NCBI GenBank assembly: GCA_910578865.1
Contig: CAJTRM010000045.1
Coordinates: 1 to 15,794 of the forward strand
Direction of reading: 5' to 3'
Length of the DNA stretch: 15,794 bases
From: an uncultured Dorea sp.
GTDB lineage: Bacteria; Bacillota_A; Clostridia; Lachnospirales; Lachnospiraceae
A program made the position numbers and the translations under genes. The number at the start of each line of letters is the position of its first letter. Within the stretch, counting starts at the first letter, position 1. Below the pieces are notes generated by a model. That model was not told the DNA's origin and did not search any database. It saw nothing but the letters and a program-made list of their open reading frames with translations. Positions 6,105 to 13,481 of the stretch are shown piece after piece.

Positions 6105-6701
6105 ATGATTTATGGATATTCACGAGTTTCAACTAAAGGACAGGCAAAGGATGGAAACAGTTTAGAATCACAGGAGAAAGCGTTACGAGAAGCCGGGGCA
6201 ACAAAAATATTTACAGATGCATTTACAGGAACAAAAACAGACCGCCCGGAATTTGATAAACTGATAGCAGAAATAAAGGCAGGGGATACACTGGTAGTTA
6301 CTAAGTTAGATAGATTTGCCAGAAGTATGTCACAGGGCAGTGAATTAGTATCGGAATTGATTGAGAAGGGGATAAAAGTATATATTCTTAACATAGGTAT
6401 TTTAGATAATACTCCTGCATCAAAGTTGATTAGGAATGTATTTTTTGCTTTTGCGGAATTTGAGCGTGATATGATTGTGGAACGTACACAGGAAGGAAAA
6501 GCGATAGCAAAACAGAATCCAGACTTTAAAGAGGGTAGACCAAAGAAATATAGTAAAAAACAGGTGGAACATGCTATAGGGCTATTGGATAACCATTCGT
6601 ATAAGCAAGTGGAAGATTTGACAGGAATAAGTAAAAGCACATTAATCCGTGCGAAAAATAAATTAAAAAAGGGTCTTGAAAAAACAGAACATATGTGCTA
6701 A
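6105..6701 (+). CDS. Serine recombinase, resolvase/invertase family
   Basis: A 198-residue small serine recombinase. The catalytic domain shows YSRVST with nucleophile Ser9, LDRFARS with Arg70 and Arg73, and the AEFERDMIVERT block (117-128) that precedes the long dimerisation helix. GRPKKYS (144-150) leads into a C-terminal helix-turn-helix (about 152-188, YKQVEDLTGISKSTLIRAK). Length and order match Tn3-type resolvases. ATG 6105 is chosen because AAGGGAG lies 8 nt upstream; the GTG at 6078 falls inside the repeat region. Expected roles are resolving multimers of the excised element, or inversion. It is probably self-regulated through the repeats covering its promoter. Confidence 0.92.
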   Translation: MIYGYSRVSTKGQAKDGNSLESQEKALREAGATKIFTDAFTGTKTDRPEFDKLIAEIKAGDTLVVTKLDRFARSMSQGSELVSELIEKGIKVYILNIGILDNTPASKLIRNVFFAFAEFERDMIVERTQEGKAIAKQNPDFKEGRPKKYSKKQVEHAIGLLDNHSYKQVEDLTGISKSTLIRAKNKLKKGLEKTEHMC

Positions 6702-6820
6702 TATAACATTGACAACTGAATACTCCATCGATGGGTATCTGTTCACTAATATTGAAATGCTGATGTGTCAAAACATTCAAGTAGACAATAACCGTGGGAT
6801 GGGGAATCTACAGGTATTTT

Positions 6821-6851
6821 ACCACTAGGCATTAGGCTTGGTGGTTTTTTT
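6821..6851 (+). terminator. Rho-independent terminator
   Basis: ACCACTAGGC (6821-6830) pairs imperfectly with GCTTGGTGGT (6836-6845), followed by a run of seven T residues. It ends the resolvase transcript or insulates the replication gene. Confidence 0.75.
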
Positions 6852-7013
6852 ATCCAACAATTCAAAAAATTCCAATTTATTTTGCAGGCAATTGAATACT
6901 ACGGTATTCCAGTACCATTTGTCAAAACTGGATGGAACACAGGCTAATCCATGAAAAATGTCTAGGGTGATTCACTAAGTATCAAAATATAAAATGAAAG
7001 GATGTAAAGCAAT
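6852..7013. other. Non-coding leader before the replication gene
   Basis: No gene seen. A short inverted repeat, GGTA-TTCCAG-TACC, lies near 6903-6916. Near 6997-7005 is AAAGGATGT, eight of nine bases matching an ideal ribosome-binding site, placed 8 nt before an ACG codon. A rolling-circle nick site might lie here but cannot be identified by eye. Confidence 0.35.
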
Positions 7014-8162
7014 ACGAGCGGAGTAATTAATCGTATAGGAATTGACAGAACAGTTGTTGCAGGATTCAGAATTATTAGAATTGATTTTGAAAAATTGCAA
7101 AGACACGAAAATGCTATTGTTGAAAGGGATGGGAAGTATACCTATCTTTTGGAAGATGGCAGCAGCTTTAGAAGGCTGAAAATTGAAGATTATAAGTTGT
7201 TTGGTGTAATGTGTGCCGGAACTAAGAAAACAAAACGGATGAAACAAGATTATTCCAGAATGGATATTACAATAGGGAATAAATCACAAGGGAATTTACA
7301 GAATAAAATGGTTGTGGAATATCAAAAAATGATAAAACTAATATTTCAATATCTCAATGAAGAATATGGAATTACTGTAAATTTGCAAAATCTTAAATTC
7401 AGTGAAATGGAAATAAACTGTACATTTGAACTGAAGGAAGAATTTTATAAGTACCACAGAGTTTTGCAACTATTGATGTTTAACCTACCGAAAAGCTATA
7501 GGAAGTTAGGGCAAATATCGGGAATCAATAAAAAGGAACAGAGAATAGAATCGGAAACATTTTACCGGGGGAACTCATCAACAGAAGTAAAAATATATGA
7601 TAAGAAGAAACATTTAGAGCAAACGATTCAATTCAAATTAGAAGAAAATATTATGAGGATTGAATTTATTCTGAAAAAGTCACAGAAAATCAAAGAAGTT
7701 TTTAAATCAACGCTGGTATCAGATTTGACGGACGAAAAAATAAACCAATTCTATTATCGTCAGTTTGCCAGATTATTTGAGAAACCATATAGGAAATGGC
7801 AGATTGAAAATGGAAACCAATTAAGAAATATGATTACATATCATAAATGTAGAAATAAGAGATATTGGAAAAGCAATTTGCTAAGAGAATGCAGCAACAA
7901 GGAACAGTTAGGCCAGATACCATTATTATTAGATGTAAAAGATTTGCTTATACAAGTAAAAATATTAGATAAAGATGGGCATTACCAAAGGGTGGCAAAA
8001 GGTATCTTGGAACAATGCAATTATAACGATGTTTATTTGCAGAATGATTCCGACAAAGCAGAAGAAATTATTATCAGGGTGCGTGAAGCATATGAGAATT
8101 ATTTAAAGGGAATACGGCTGGTATCAGCGCCATATTCGGCAATATGTGGCGAGACTGCATAA
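7014..8162 (+). CDS. Putative replication initiation protein (phage gene II/X-like), non-standard start
   Basis: About 382 residues if begun at ACG 7014. The middle holds FYRGNSSTEVKIYDKKKHL followed by MRIEFILKKSQKI, a combination typical of phage/plasmid rolling-circle initiators of the gene II/X type. Its place between regulator and excisionase/integrase is where small integrative elements carry a replication gene. The first ordinary start, TTG 7095, has no ribosome-binding site. The frame is open for 29 more codons upstream, reading like protein (GVINRIGIDRTVVAGFRIIR), and a near-ideal RBS at 6997-7005 points to ACG 7014, so an ATG-to-ACG change is likely. An in-frame TAA at 7005-7007 blocks any start further upstream. 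I see no clear HUH motif, so the class is tentative; a relaxase-like role is the main alternative. Confidence 0.55.
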   Translation, partial: TSGVINRIGIDRTVVAGFRIIRIDFEKLQRHENAIVERDGKYTYLLEDGSSFRRLKIEDYKLFGVMCAGTKKTKRMKQDYSRMDITIGNKSQGNLQNKMVVEYQKMIKLIFQYLNEEYGITVNLQNLKFSEMEINCTFELKEEFYKYHRVLQLLMFNLPKSYRKLGQISGINKKEQRIESETFYRGNSSTEVKIYDKKKHLEQTIQFKLEENIMRIEFILKKSQKIKEVFKSTLVSDLTDEKINQFYYRQFARLFEKPYRKWQIENGNQLRNMITYHKCRNKRYWKSNLLRECSNKEQLGQIPLLLDVKDLLIQVKILDKDGHYQRVAKGILEQCNYNDVYLQNDSDKAEEIIIRVREAYENYLKGIRLVSAPYSAICGETA

Positions 8163-8268
8163 AAAGATAAATCCCACAATATTTGAGCTTTTAGGGGGAT
8201 TCTGGTGCGGTTTGGCATATAGAATCTTCCTAGAATAACAATAGATGAACAAAGGAGATATGTATTGC

Positions 8269-8490
8269 TTGAAAGAAAAAGATGTATATAGCATAGTACC
8301 GATTTGGGAACGATTCTTATTGACAATTAAGGAAGCGTCATTGTATTTCAATCTTGGTGAAAATAAAATGCATAGAATAGCAAATGAATATGTAGATTCC
8401 GATTATAAATTCGTAGTTCAAAATGGTGGACGGACTATGATAAAACGTAAAATGTTCGAGGATTTTCTAAACCAGACCACATCAATATAA
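8269..8490 (+). CDS. xis: Excisionase, Tn916 Xis-like
   Basis: A 73-residue basic winged-helix protein: VPIWERFLLTIKEASLYFNL, then GENKMHRIANEY, then FVVQNGGRTMIKRKMFEDFL. This is the pattern of Tn916-type excisionases, which bend DNA at the element ends and steer the integrase toward excision. The TTG start at 8269 is preferred because AAAGGAG (8249-8255) ends 13 nt upstream; that RBS overlaps the first codons of the longer frame from ATG 8245, making that start unlikely. The integrase starts 99 bp after the stop, with a hairpin between, so the two are probably co-transcribed with attenuation. Confidence 0.85.
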   Translation: MKEKDVYSIVPIWERFLLTIKEASLYFNLGENKMHRIANEYVDSDYKFVVQNGGRTMIKRKMFEDFLNQTTSI

Positions 8491-8523
8491 ACATGGAATA
8501 AAGGTAAATATCAATGGAAAAAT

Positions 8524-8560
8524 AGCCCTGGGTGTGGTATCATAATACTGCACTAGGGCT
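8524..8560 (+). promoter_or_regulatory. Hairpin between xis and int
   Basis: AGCCCT (8524-8529) and AGGGCT (8555-8560) bracket a 25-nt loop with extra internal pairing (TG with CA). There is no T-run, so it may lower read-through or shield the RNA rather than terminate. Confidence 0.45.
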
Positions 8561-8589
8561 TCTTCAAACGAAAGGAGCAGATAGCAGTA

Positions 8590-9795
8590 ATGATTGAGAA
8601 AAGAAGGGATAAGAAAGGCAGGGTTTTAAGAAACGGGGAATGTCAGCGTAAAGATGGGTTGTATCAATATGATTATGTTGATTTAGATGGTAAAGCAAAA
8701 TGTTTGTACAGTTGGAAGCTAGAGCCGGGAGATTCATTGCCGCAGGGAAAAAGAAAGTGTAAGGCACTTAGGGAAAAAGAGCGTGAGGTACAAAGAAATA
8801 TTGATGATGGAATCGTGCCTTATGGCGGTCAACTTACCGTATTGGCATTGACAAAAAAATATATCCTGCAAAAGAAAGGTGTAAGGGAATCTACAAGGGC
8901 AGGATATAAGACGGTTACAAACATTCTTGAAAGGGAAGAATTTGGGGCAAAAAGAATTGACAGGGTAAAGCTGTCGGATGCAAAGGAATGGTTGATTAAG
9001 TTGCAAGAGAAGGATGGGAGAAGCTACAGTTCCATTCATACAATCAGAGGTGTGCTTAGGCCGGCTTTCCAGATGGCGGTAGAAGATGATTTATTGAGAA
9101 AGAACCCATTTCAATTTGAACTGGTATCGGTTATTGTGAATGATAGTGTTACCAGAGATGCAATTACGCATGACGAAAAAAGGAAGTTTTTAGAATTTGT
9201 TAAGAATGATAAGCATTTCTGCAAATACTATGATGGTATCTATATATTGTTTTACACAGGAATGCGTATCTCTGAATTTGTGGGGTTGACAATAAAAGAT
9301 ATTGATTTAAAGGAAAAGACAATCAACATAGACCATCAACTACAGAGAACAAGCCAGATGCAGTATATTATAGAACAGCCGAAAACAGGAGCAGGAATCA
9401 GGGTTATACCTATGCAGGAAGAAGTTTGCGAGTGTTTCAAGCGCATTATTCAGAACCGCAGGAAACCCAAAGTAGAGCCTATGGTGGGCGGTAAAGTTGG
9501 ATTTTTGTATCTGGATAAGAATGAAATGCCGATGGTTGCGCTACATTGGGAGAAATATTTTCAGCATATTGTTGAGAAATATAATAAAATTTATAAAGTG
9601 CAAATGCCGAAGATTACGCCCCATGTATGCAGGCACACTTATTGTTCCCATTGTGCATCAAGCGGCATGAACCCAAAACATTTACAGTATTTAATGGGGC
9701 ATTCAGATATTAGCGTTACGCTGAATACTTACACACATGTAGATTTTGATAATGTCAAGAAAGAGGTTCAAAGCCTTGAAAAAGCTGTCCTGTAA
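8590..9795 (+). CDS. int: Full-length tyrosine integrase, Tn916 family
   Basis: A 401-residue recombinase with the Tn916 Int layout: an N-terminal arm-binding domain (about 1-75, with the three-strand pattern around YQYDYVDLDGKAKCLYSW), a core-binding SAM-like domain (about 82-180) and a catalytic domain (about 190-400). The catalytic residues are all present: Arg226 (TGMRISEF), Lys265 (PKTGAG), His345 and Arg348 (HVCRHTY), His371 (MGHSD) and Tyr381 (NTYTH). The ATG follows AAAGGAG. The catalytic half closely resembles the partial integrase at 2-604, consistent with both using the same target. It lies about 190 bp from the element's right core, with its presumed arm sites immediately downstream. 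Confidence 0.96.
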   Translation: MIEKRRDKKGRVLRNGECQRKDGLYQYDYVDLDGKAKCLYSWKLEPGDSLPQGKRKCKALREKEREVQRNIDDGIVPYGGQLTVLALTKKYILQKKGVRESTRAGYKTVTNILEREEFGAKRIDRVKLSDAKEWLIKLQEKDGRSYSSIHTIRGVLRPAFQMAVEDDLLRKNPFQFELVSVIVNDSVTRDAITHDEKRKFLEFVKNDKHFCKYYDGIYILFYTGMRISEFVGLTIKDIDLKEKTINIDHQLQRTSQMQYIIEQPKTGAGIRVIPMQEEVCECFKRIIQNRRKPKVEPMVGGKVGFLYLDKNEMPMVALHWEKYFQHIVEKYNKIYKVQMPKITPHVCRHTYCSHCASSGMNPKHLQYLMGHSDISVTLNTYTHVDFDNVKKEVQSLEKAVL

Positions 9796-9815
9796 ATTCA
9801 GAAAATGGTGGTGGT

Positions 9816-9836
9816 TTTACAGAGATTTTTACAGAG
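9816..9836 (+). repeat. Right arm-type repeats of the second element
   Basis: TTTACAGAG occurs at 9816-9824 and 9828-9836, a 12-bp period, 20 bp after the integrase stop. It is the same nonamer and orientation as the left pair at 3126-3145. Confidence 0.7.
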
Positions 9837-9850
9837 AATGACCATAAAGA

Positions 9851-9906
9851 TATGTGGCAAATCGTGTCAAATCATGGAAAAATAGATGAAAGCGGTATGC
9901 CACATA
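9851..9906. repeat. Inverted repeat near the second element's right end
   Basis: TATGTGGCA (9851-9859) and TGCCACATA (9898-9906) are exact inverted copies. The left arm runs into CAAATCGTGTC, which resembles CAAATCGTGCC inside the inverted repeat of the first junction (2921-3010). It occupies the same relative position, before the substitute RBS and ATG. Confidence 0.6.
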
Positions 9907-9950
9907 AAAGGTGGAAACCCTTAAAAATACAGCAAAATCAAGCATTTACG

Positions 9951-9998
9951 GAGGTTTTAGCAACATGATAAAAATATTATTTATTTGCCACGGCAGGA
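9951..9998 (+). other. Attachment junction 2: RBS, ATG and LMW-PTP start, plus core
   Basis: An RBS (GGAGG) precedes ATG 9965 and codons for MIKILFICHGRIYCSE, then a stop at 10013-10015. The core TGCCACGGCAGGA (9986-9998) matches junction 1 exactly. RIYCS resembles a mutated NICRS of the phosphatase P-loop, but no phosphatase body follows. I read it as the right junction of the second element fused to the left end of a third. Confidence 0.68.
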
Positions 9999-10075
9999 TT
10001 TACTGTTCAGAATAAAAAGTCTCAAATCGTCTTAAATACTTCTATAAATAGCAGTTCTTGTGTTCCATTTTCAAT

Positions 10076-10095
10076 TTTACCAATGATTTACCAAT
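10076..10095 (+). repeat. Arm-type repeats, probable left end of a third element
   Basis: TTTACCAAT occurs at 10076-10084 and 10087-10095, an 11-bp period, about 80-95 bp after the core. This matches the geometry of the second element's left arms and shares the TTTAC start with a different 4-base ending. Confidence 0.6.
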
Positions 10096-10151
10096 ATTTC
10101 TGGAGAGCCAGACTTGCAGAAACAACAAACCAGAATGAGGAGATTAAAAAT

Positions 10152-10535
10152 ATGAGCGAATTAAAGAAACATATTTATGATGAAGAGAATGGTCTGCATT
10201 TTACTTTGATTGGCGATTACTATATCCCGGACTTGAAACTGTCGGAGGAACACTGGCTCATTGGAAAGTACGGACGGATGCACCGGGAATATTTAAGAGA
10301 AGTCCACCCAGCCAGATTGAACACATTGATACTAAACGGAGAATTGTGGACATATCTTTCAGATCTGAACAAACAGGCACAGGAACGGTTAGACACCATT
10401 ATGGAACAGATGAAAGCTGCCGAGGGTGTGACCGCGGAATTGAAGCGTACCCGTCAAATGGAATGGGTGCAGCGTTGCAATAGCATTCACAACCGAGCAG
10501 AAGAAATTATTTTGCATGAGATGATTTATTCATAA
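10152..10535 (+). CDS. tnpV: TnpV family transposon-encoded protein
   Basis: A 127-residue protein recognised as TnpV, a small helical protein first described in the Tn4451 group and common in clostridial mobile elements. Recognisable stretches are HIYDEENGLHFTLIGDYYIP, LIGKYGRMHREYLREVHPAR and the C-terminal AEEIILHEMIYS. Its biochemical role is not established. ATG 10152 is chosen because GAGGAG lies 8 nt upstream and the family starts at MSELKKHIYDEENG; the open frame extends back to 10083 but crosses the arm repeats. It is the first gene of the putative third element and is followed closely by an unrelated AT-rich gene. Confidence 0.88.
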   Translation: MSELKKHIYDEENGLHFTLIGDYYIPDLKLSEEHWLIGKYGRMHREYLREVHPARLNTLILNGELWTYLSDLNKQAQERLDTIMEQMKAAEGVTAELKRTRQMEWVQRCNSIHNRAEEIILHEMIYS

Positions 10536-10589
10536 TGGTATGGTAGAATGGTCATTGCAAATATAAAATCGTAACGGAGAGGAGATTAA

Positions 10590-11294
10590 ATGGCTTTTTC
10601 AGAAAAACTTAAAAATGAAATACAACTATATTGTACCAATCATTTACCCCCAGATTCATGGTATGAAAATGAATTTTCTTTTATTCAGGATATAGAGTTG
10701 AAAAATCGAATTATTGCAGAGTTTAAAGCGATTAGGTTTGCATATAAACTTTATGAGGGAATTGAAGCAAGCAATGAAAATTTAGTATTTGAAGTGCGTA
10801 ACCAAATACTTGCCTATGCATCAATATACGAAGCTGTAATAGAAAATGTGTTAAATACATACTATTCCGACACTGATGAATTCGATTGCTTAATTCATCA
10901 TACAATTCCAACAAAAATATCAATTCCTCAAGATAAGCAAAAGATATTGCAAGATACATTATTACACGATGGAAAAGTAATTGTTCCTTTTTATTATGCA
11001 AGAAAGAAAAAAGAAAAACCACAAATTAGATTTGATGATAAATGTAGAACAGCAGAACGATTGGGATTGATTCACAAGTTTGTTAATACAGACGGTGAGG
11101 AAGTGGATTTAGCTTCTGAAATAATTGAGATTTATTCATATCGAAATGGTATTCATATTATTGCGGAAAGGAGAAAAGGTATTAGTTATGAGTTAGAGTT
11201 AAGTCGAAAAGCATATCGCAGAATGAGACCATTTATCGATCAAATAAAGGAAAAACTTGTTAATGATAGAAAGATAGAGATAAATAACTATTAA
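10590..11294 (+). CDS. Uncharacterised protein, possible HEPN-like fold
   Basis: A 234-residue, mostly helical protein that I do not firmly recognise. An N-terminal helical half holds VRNQILAYASIYEAVIENVL (69-88), of the kind seen in helical-bundle nucleases. The C-terminal half contains IYSYRNGIHI with Arg185, Asn186 and His189, which resembles the RN-x-x-H motif of HEPN ribonucleases (usually R-x4-6-H, so the spacing is short). A basic segment follows (AERRKG, AYRRMR). The ATG has a strong RBS (GAGAGGAG). It is markedly AT-rich and sits between tnpV and a leftward regulator, where cargo is often found. If HEPN, it would be an RNase, perhaps for phage defence; no partner antitoxin gene is adjacent. 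Confidence 0.55.
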   Translation: MAFSEKLKNEIQLYCTNHLPPDSWYENEFSFIQDIELKNRIIAEFKAIRFAYKLYEGIEASNENLVFEVRNQILAYASIYEAVIENVLNTYYSDTDEFDCLIHHTIPTKISIPQDKQKILQDTLLHDGKVIVPFYYARKKKEKPQIRFDDKCRTAERLGLIHKFVNTDGEEVDLASEIIEIYSYRNGIHIIAERRKGISYELELSRKAYRRMRPFIDQIKEKLVNDRKIEINNY

Positions 11295-11333
11295 CTTGTT
11301 ATCCTTTGAAATTTAACTGAATAACCATAGCAC

Positions 11334-11380
11334 AAACCGCTGCAACATGGAAACTAACGCACCATGCAACAGCGGTTTTT
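11334..11380. terminator. Bidirectional terminator between convergent genes
   Basis: AAACCGCTG (11334-11342) pairs with CAGCGGTTT (11370-11378), with an inner ATGG/CCAT stem, followed by T residues; the minus strand also has a T-rich tail. It sits between the ends of the 10590 gene and the leftward regulator. Confidence 0.82.
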
Positions 11381-11382
11381 CT

Positions 11383-12189
11383 TTACCGTTTTTTCCTCTG
11401 ACTGATAGGCGTTCCCATTTTCTTTGATTTTTGGAGAATCCGAATCAGCCAGCGAAATTCTTCTTCCGATAAATTTTTGTAGTTGATACCGAGCTGCTTG
11501 CAGTAAAGCATTGCCAGTTTTTCCAAACGGCTGCCCTTGAAATTTTCGACTGCTTCCAGATTTTCTTTCAGTTTATCGGCAACGGTGGTCTGGGGCGCAC
11601 TCTCACTGTCCTTTTTGTGGGCTTCCCGAATATCCCGGATAATCAGGTTGAGGTCATCCAGAACCATGTGACTGAAATACTCATCATCACTGATATGGGC
11701 GGCTTGCAGCACCTTCAAATGTGGGTCATCTTCGCCGGGGCGATACCGTTCAATGATTTCATGCCGGACGGTATCGACAAGAGCGTTGAGATTTTGAATC
11801 TGCATGGTGGCAATCCCGTCCACATAAATCTCAATGTCTGCAAGAAACTTGATAAAATCTTTATGTGTGGCAAGTTCGCAGAGCAGACGGTTGTTAATCC
11901 GACCGCTTTTCAGAAGTGCAACCATTTCATCATTTAAATGCAGTTCCGTCAATGGCGTGTTGATCTGCTCCTTGTTCTCTGTCCGGCATAGCAGATAATC
12001 GACGGAAACCTCATAGAAGTCTGCCAGCGTGATAAGGTTGCCATGATTGATTTCCTTATAATCCTCTTTTTCATAACTTCCAAGAGCTGATTTGGAAATG
12101 CCCGTCAGCCTTGATAGTTCTTCCAGATTTAAGCCTTTGTCCTTGCGGAGTTCCCAAAGGCGTTCCTGTATGCTTGTTGCTCCTTTCAT
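11383..12189 (-). CDS. XRE-family transcriptional regulator of a conjugative/mobilizable element
   Basis: A 268-residue protein with an N-terminal Cro/CI-type HTH (about residues 6-70: IQERLWELRKDKGLNLEELS then LTGISKSALGSYEKE) ending in the usual VSVDYLL. The long C-terminal part is helical and ends in a basic tail (ISQRKKR). Regulators of this size and form are frequent beside mobilization operons in clostridial integrative elements, which they probably repress. ATG 12189 follows AAAGGAG with a 9-nt gap on the minus strand. It is divergent from the 12673-13479 operon, and the 480-bp region between them is the likely site of control. It is GC-richer than its neighbour at 10590. Confidence 0.85.
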   Translation of the reverse strand: MKGATSIQERLWELRKDKGLNLEELSRLTGISKSALGSYEKEDYKEINHGNLITLADFYEVSVDYLLCRTENKEQINTPLTELHLNDEMVALLKSGRINNRLLCELATHKDFIKFLADIEIYVDGIATMQIQNLNALVDTVRHEIIERYRPGEDDPHLKVLQAAHISDDEYFSHMVLDDLNLIIRDIREAHKKDSESAPQTTVADKLKENLEAVENFKGSRLEKLAMLYCKQLGINYKNLSEEEFRWLIRILQKSKKMGTPISQRKKR

Positions 12190-12672
12190 GGGCGCACGCT
12201 CCTTTCCAATGGTTTCATTGCTGCCGCTTATCTGGATTATATCACACTTTCCGCAATCGTGGAAATTTCTGATTTTTACCCCTAATTCCTACTTTGTGGA
12301 CATACGGCACAGGGCACAAAAATGTTCTATGATACAGGTAGTTCATCGATGGATTATTCCAATCGAATGACCAGCCTGTGTGGGATATGCTTCCCCGGCG
12401 ATGTAGCGCCATGACTTTTGGCAGGGATGTGGAGGAACCCTGACCGAAACGAGCGTACCAAAGGGAGCGATACGCCGCTGTGAGATTCAGGGGAGGAACG
12501 ACACCGGGGAGAACTGGCGAACTGACACCGAAATGATACCGAAACACGACAATCTGATAGGGGGATAGTCTACCCTATCGCTGATACTTCGGGAGATTTT
12601 AATCGGCTCTATGACCGTAATTTTGCCGAAAATCGCCCCGAAACCATACACTAAAACGGGAGGAAATACAAT
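12190..12672 (+). other. Hairpin-rich non-coding region upstream of the mobilization operon
   Basis: No gene was seen in 480 bp. Successive short inverted repeats occur: CAGGG/CCCTG (12422-12442), GCGTA/TACGC (12453-12475) and GATAGGG/CCCTATC (12556-12579). CCGAAA is repeated five times between about 12444 and 12650, and GAYACCG three times between 12500 and 12541. It ends in a strong RBS (GGGAGG). It may hold divergent promoters, regulator sites and a structured leader RNA; I could not place a confident promoter. Confidence 0.45.
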
Positions 12673-12861
12673 ATGCCGAGAATGAGCAAAAAGAGGAAGC
12701 ATGAGCTTTCCTTTTACCTCAATGACCGGGGGCGTGTCACTTACAACGAATTATGCCGGAAATGCCAGCATGGGTGCAAGCAGAGCTTCCGGGCGGTTGT
12801 GATTGACTGCCCCCGTTATTTATTCAAACGATCAAAGAAAAAGGAGGAACACACCGAATGA
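12673..12861 (+). CDS. Small Cys-rich VLP-type protein
   Basis: A 62-residue protein, basic at both ends, with CRKCQHGCKQSF and DCPRY giving four Cys (residues 28, 31, 35, 46) in a likely zinc-binding knuckle. It matches the Cys-rich VLP type that heads mobilization operons of clostridial elements. The ATG follows GGGAGGAAATACAAT. Its stop overlaps the next start in ATGA, so translation is coupled. Confidence 0.75.
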   Translation: MPRMSKKRKHELSFYLNDRGRVTYNELCRKCQHGCKQSFRAVVIDCPRYLFKRSKKKEEHTE

Positions 12862-13199
12862 ATTTTGAATTTATGACGATAGACACACCATTGCCGCCCT
12901 GTATGCCATTTCCCAGAGCGTTGACAGGATTTCCAGTCAGCAGCACCGCAAAGGTCATGTACTGCCGGATGCTGGACGCTATGCTATCCAAAGGGCAGGA
13001 GGACGAGAACGGAATCCTGTTTGTCTGCTTCCCTGTCACAGCCATTGCCGCAGTCCTGTCCCGCAGTCCCATGACGGTCAAGCGTTCTCTGAATGAACTG
13101 GAAAACGCCGGACTTATCATGCGGGTGCGTCAGGGCGTGGGAGAACCGAATAGGATTTATGTGCTGATACCGGGAAAGGAGGACGCTGCCCTTGCCTGA
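12858..13199 (+). CDS. RepA_N-like winged-helix protein
   Basis: A 113-residue protein resembling the N-terminal DNA-binding domain of RepA_N replication initiators: FPRALTGFPVSSTAKVMYCR, then a helix-turn-helix (VTAIAAVLSRSPMTVKRSLNEL), then a wing ending in GLIMRVRQGVGEPNRIYVLI. The C-terminal region of full RepA proteins is absent, so it may regulate or support the mobilization operon rather than start replication. It is coupled to its neighbours by a 4-bp overlap upstream and an 8-bp overlap downstream. Confidence 0.78.
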   Translation: MNFEFMTIDTPLPPCMPFPRALTGFPVSSTAKVMYCRMLDAMLSKGQEDENGILFVCFPVTAIAAVLSRSPMTVKRSLNELENAGLIMRVRQGVGEPNRIYVLIPGKEDAALA

Positions 13200-13479
13200 T
13201 ACCTCGAAGCTGGAAAAGCTCAACCGGGAGCTGGAGAAAAGCGAAAAGAAACTGCGGAAAGCCATCAATGATGAAAAGGCATTGCAGCACCAGTTAAAGC
13301 AGCTTACCCGAAAGGAACGGACGCACCGGCTCTGCACTCGTGGCGGTATGCTGGAAAGTTTTCTGCAAGAGCCGGAACGCCTAACAGATGATGATGTCAT
13401 GCTGTTGTTGAAACTCATTTTTCACAGGCAGGACACGCAGGAACTATTGAAAAAACTTCTGGAACGAGAGAAGCCGTAA
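13192..13479 (+). CDS. DUF3847 family protein
   Basis: A 95-residue, highly charged protein. Residues about 5-45 form a coiled coil (LEKLNRELEKSEKKLRKAIN), followed by the family-typical RTHRLCTRGGMLESFL and a helical C-terminus. The TTG start at 13192 follows GGAAAGGAGG inside the end of the previous gene. DUF3847 proteins usually lie directly before a MobA/MobL relaxase and probably act as mobilization accessory factors at oriT. Here the relaxase has been separated by about 1.4 kb because of an AT-rich two-gene insert. Confidence 0.85.
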   Translation: MPDTSKLEKLNRELEKSEKKLRKAINDEKALQHQLKQLTRKERTHRLCTRGGMLESFLQEPERLTDDDVMLLLKLIFHRQDTQELLKKLLEREKP

Positions 13480-13481
13480 AC

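Larger units (their letters stand above)
3053..9998 (+). mobile_element. Complete small integrative element (about 6.9 kb) between identical 13-bp cores
   Basis: The boundaries are the repeated core TGCCACGGCAGGA at 3053-3065 and 9986-9998, each within a start segment for an LMW-PTP. Matching tandem arms TTTACAGAG lie in the same orientation inside both ends. The contents are those of a self-excising element: integrase and excisionase next to the right end, a putative replication initiator, a serine resolvase, an XRE-type regulator and a toxin-antitoxin locus. No relaxase was seen, so any transfer would rely on helper functions, unless the replication protein doubles as one. Confidence 0.72.

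Noticed and set aside
6574..6780. A leftward frame over the resolvase 3' end
   Set aside because: It overlaps the resolvase coding region antisense and has no RBS or recognisable motif.
11617..12370. Rightward frames inside and beside the leftward regulator
   Set aside because: They are antisense to the HTH regulator, lack ribosome-binding sites and match nothing recognisable.
12984..13418. A 144-codon leftward frame
   Set aside because: It overlaps two well-supported rightward genes (RepA_N-like and DUF3847), has serine-rich low-information sequence, and is an antisense shadow.
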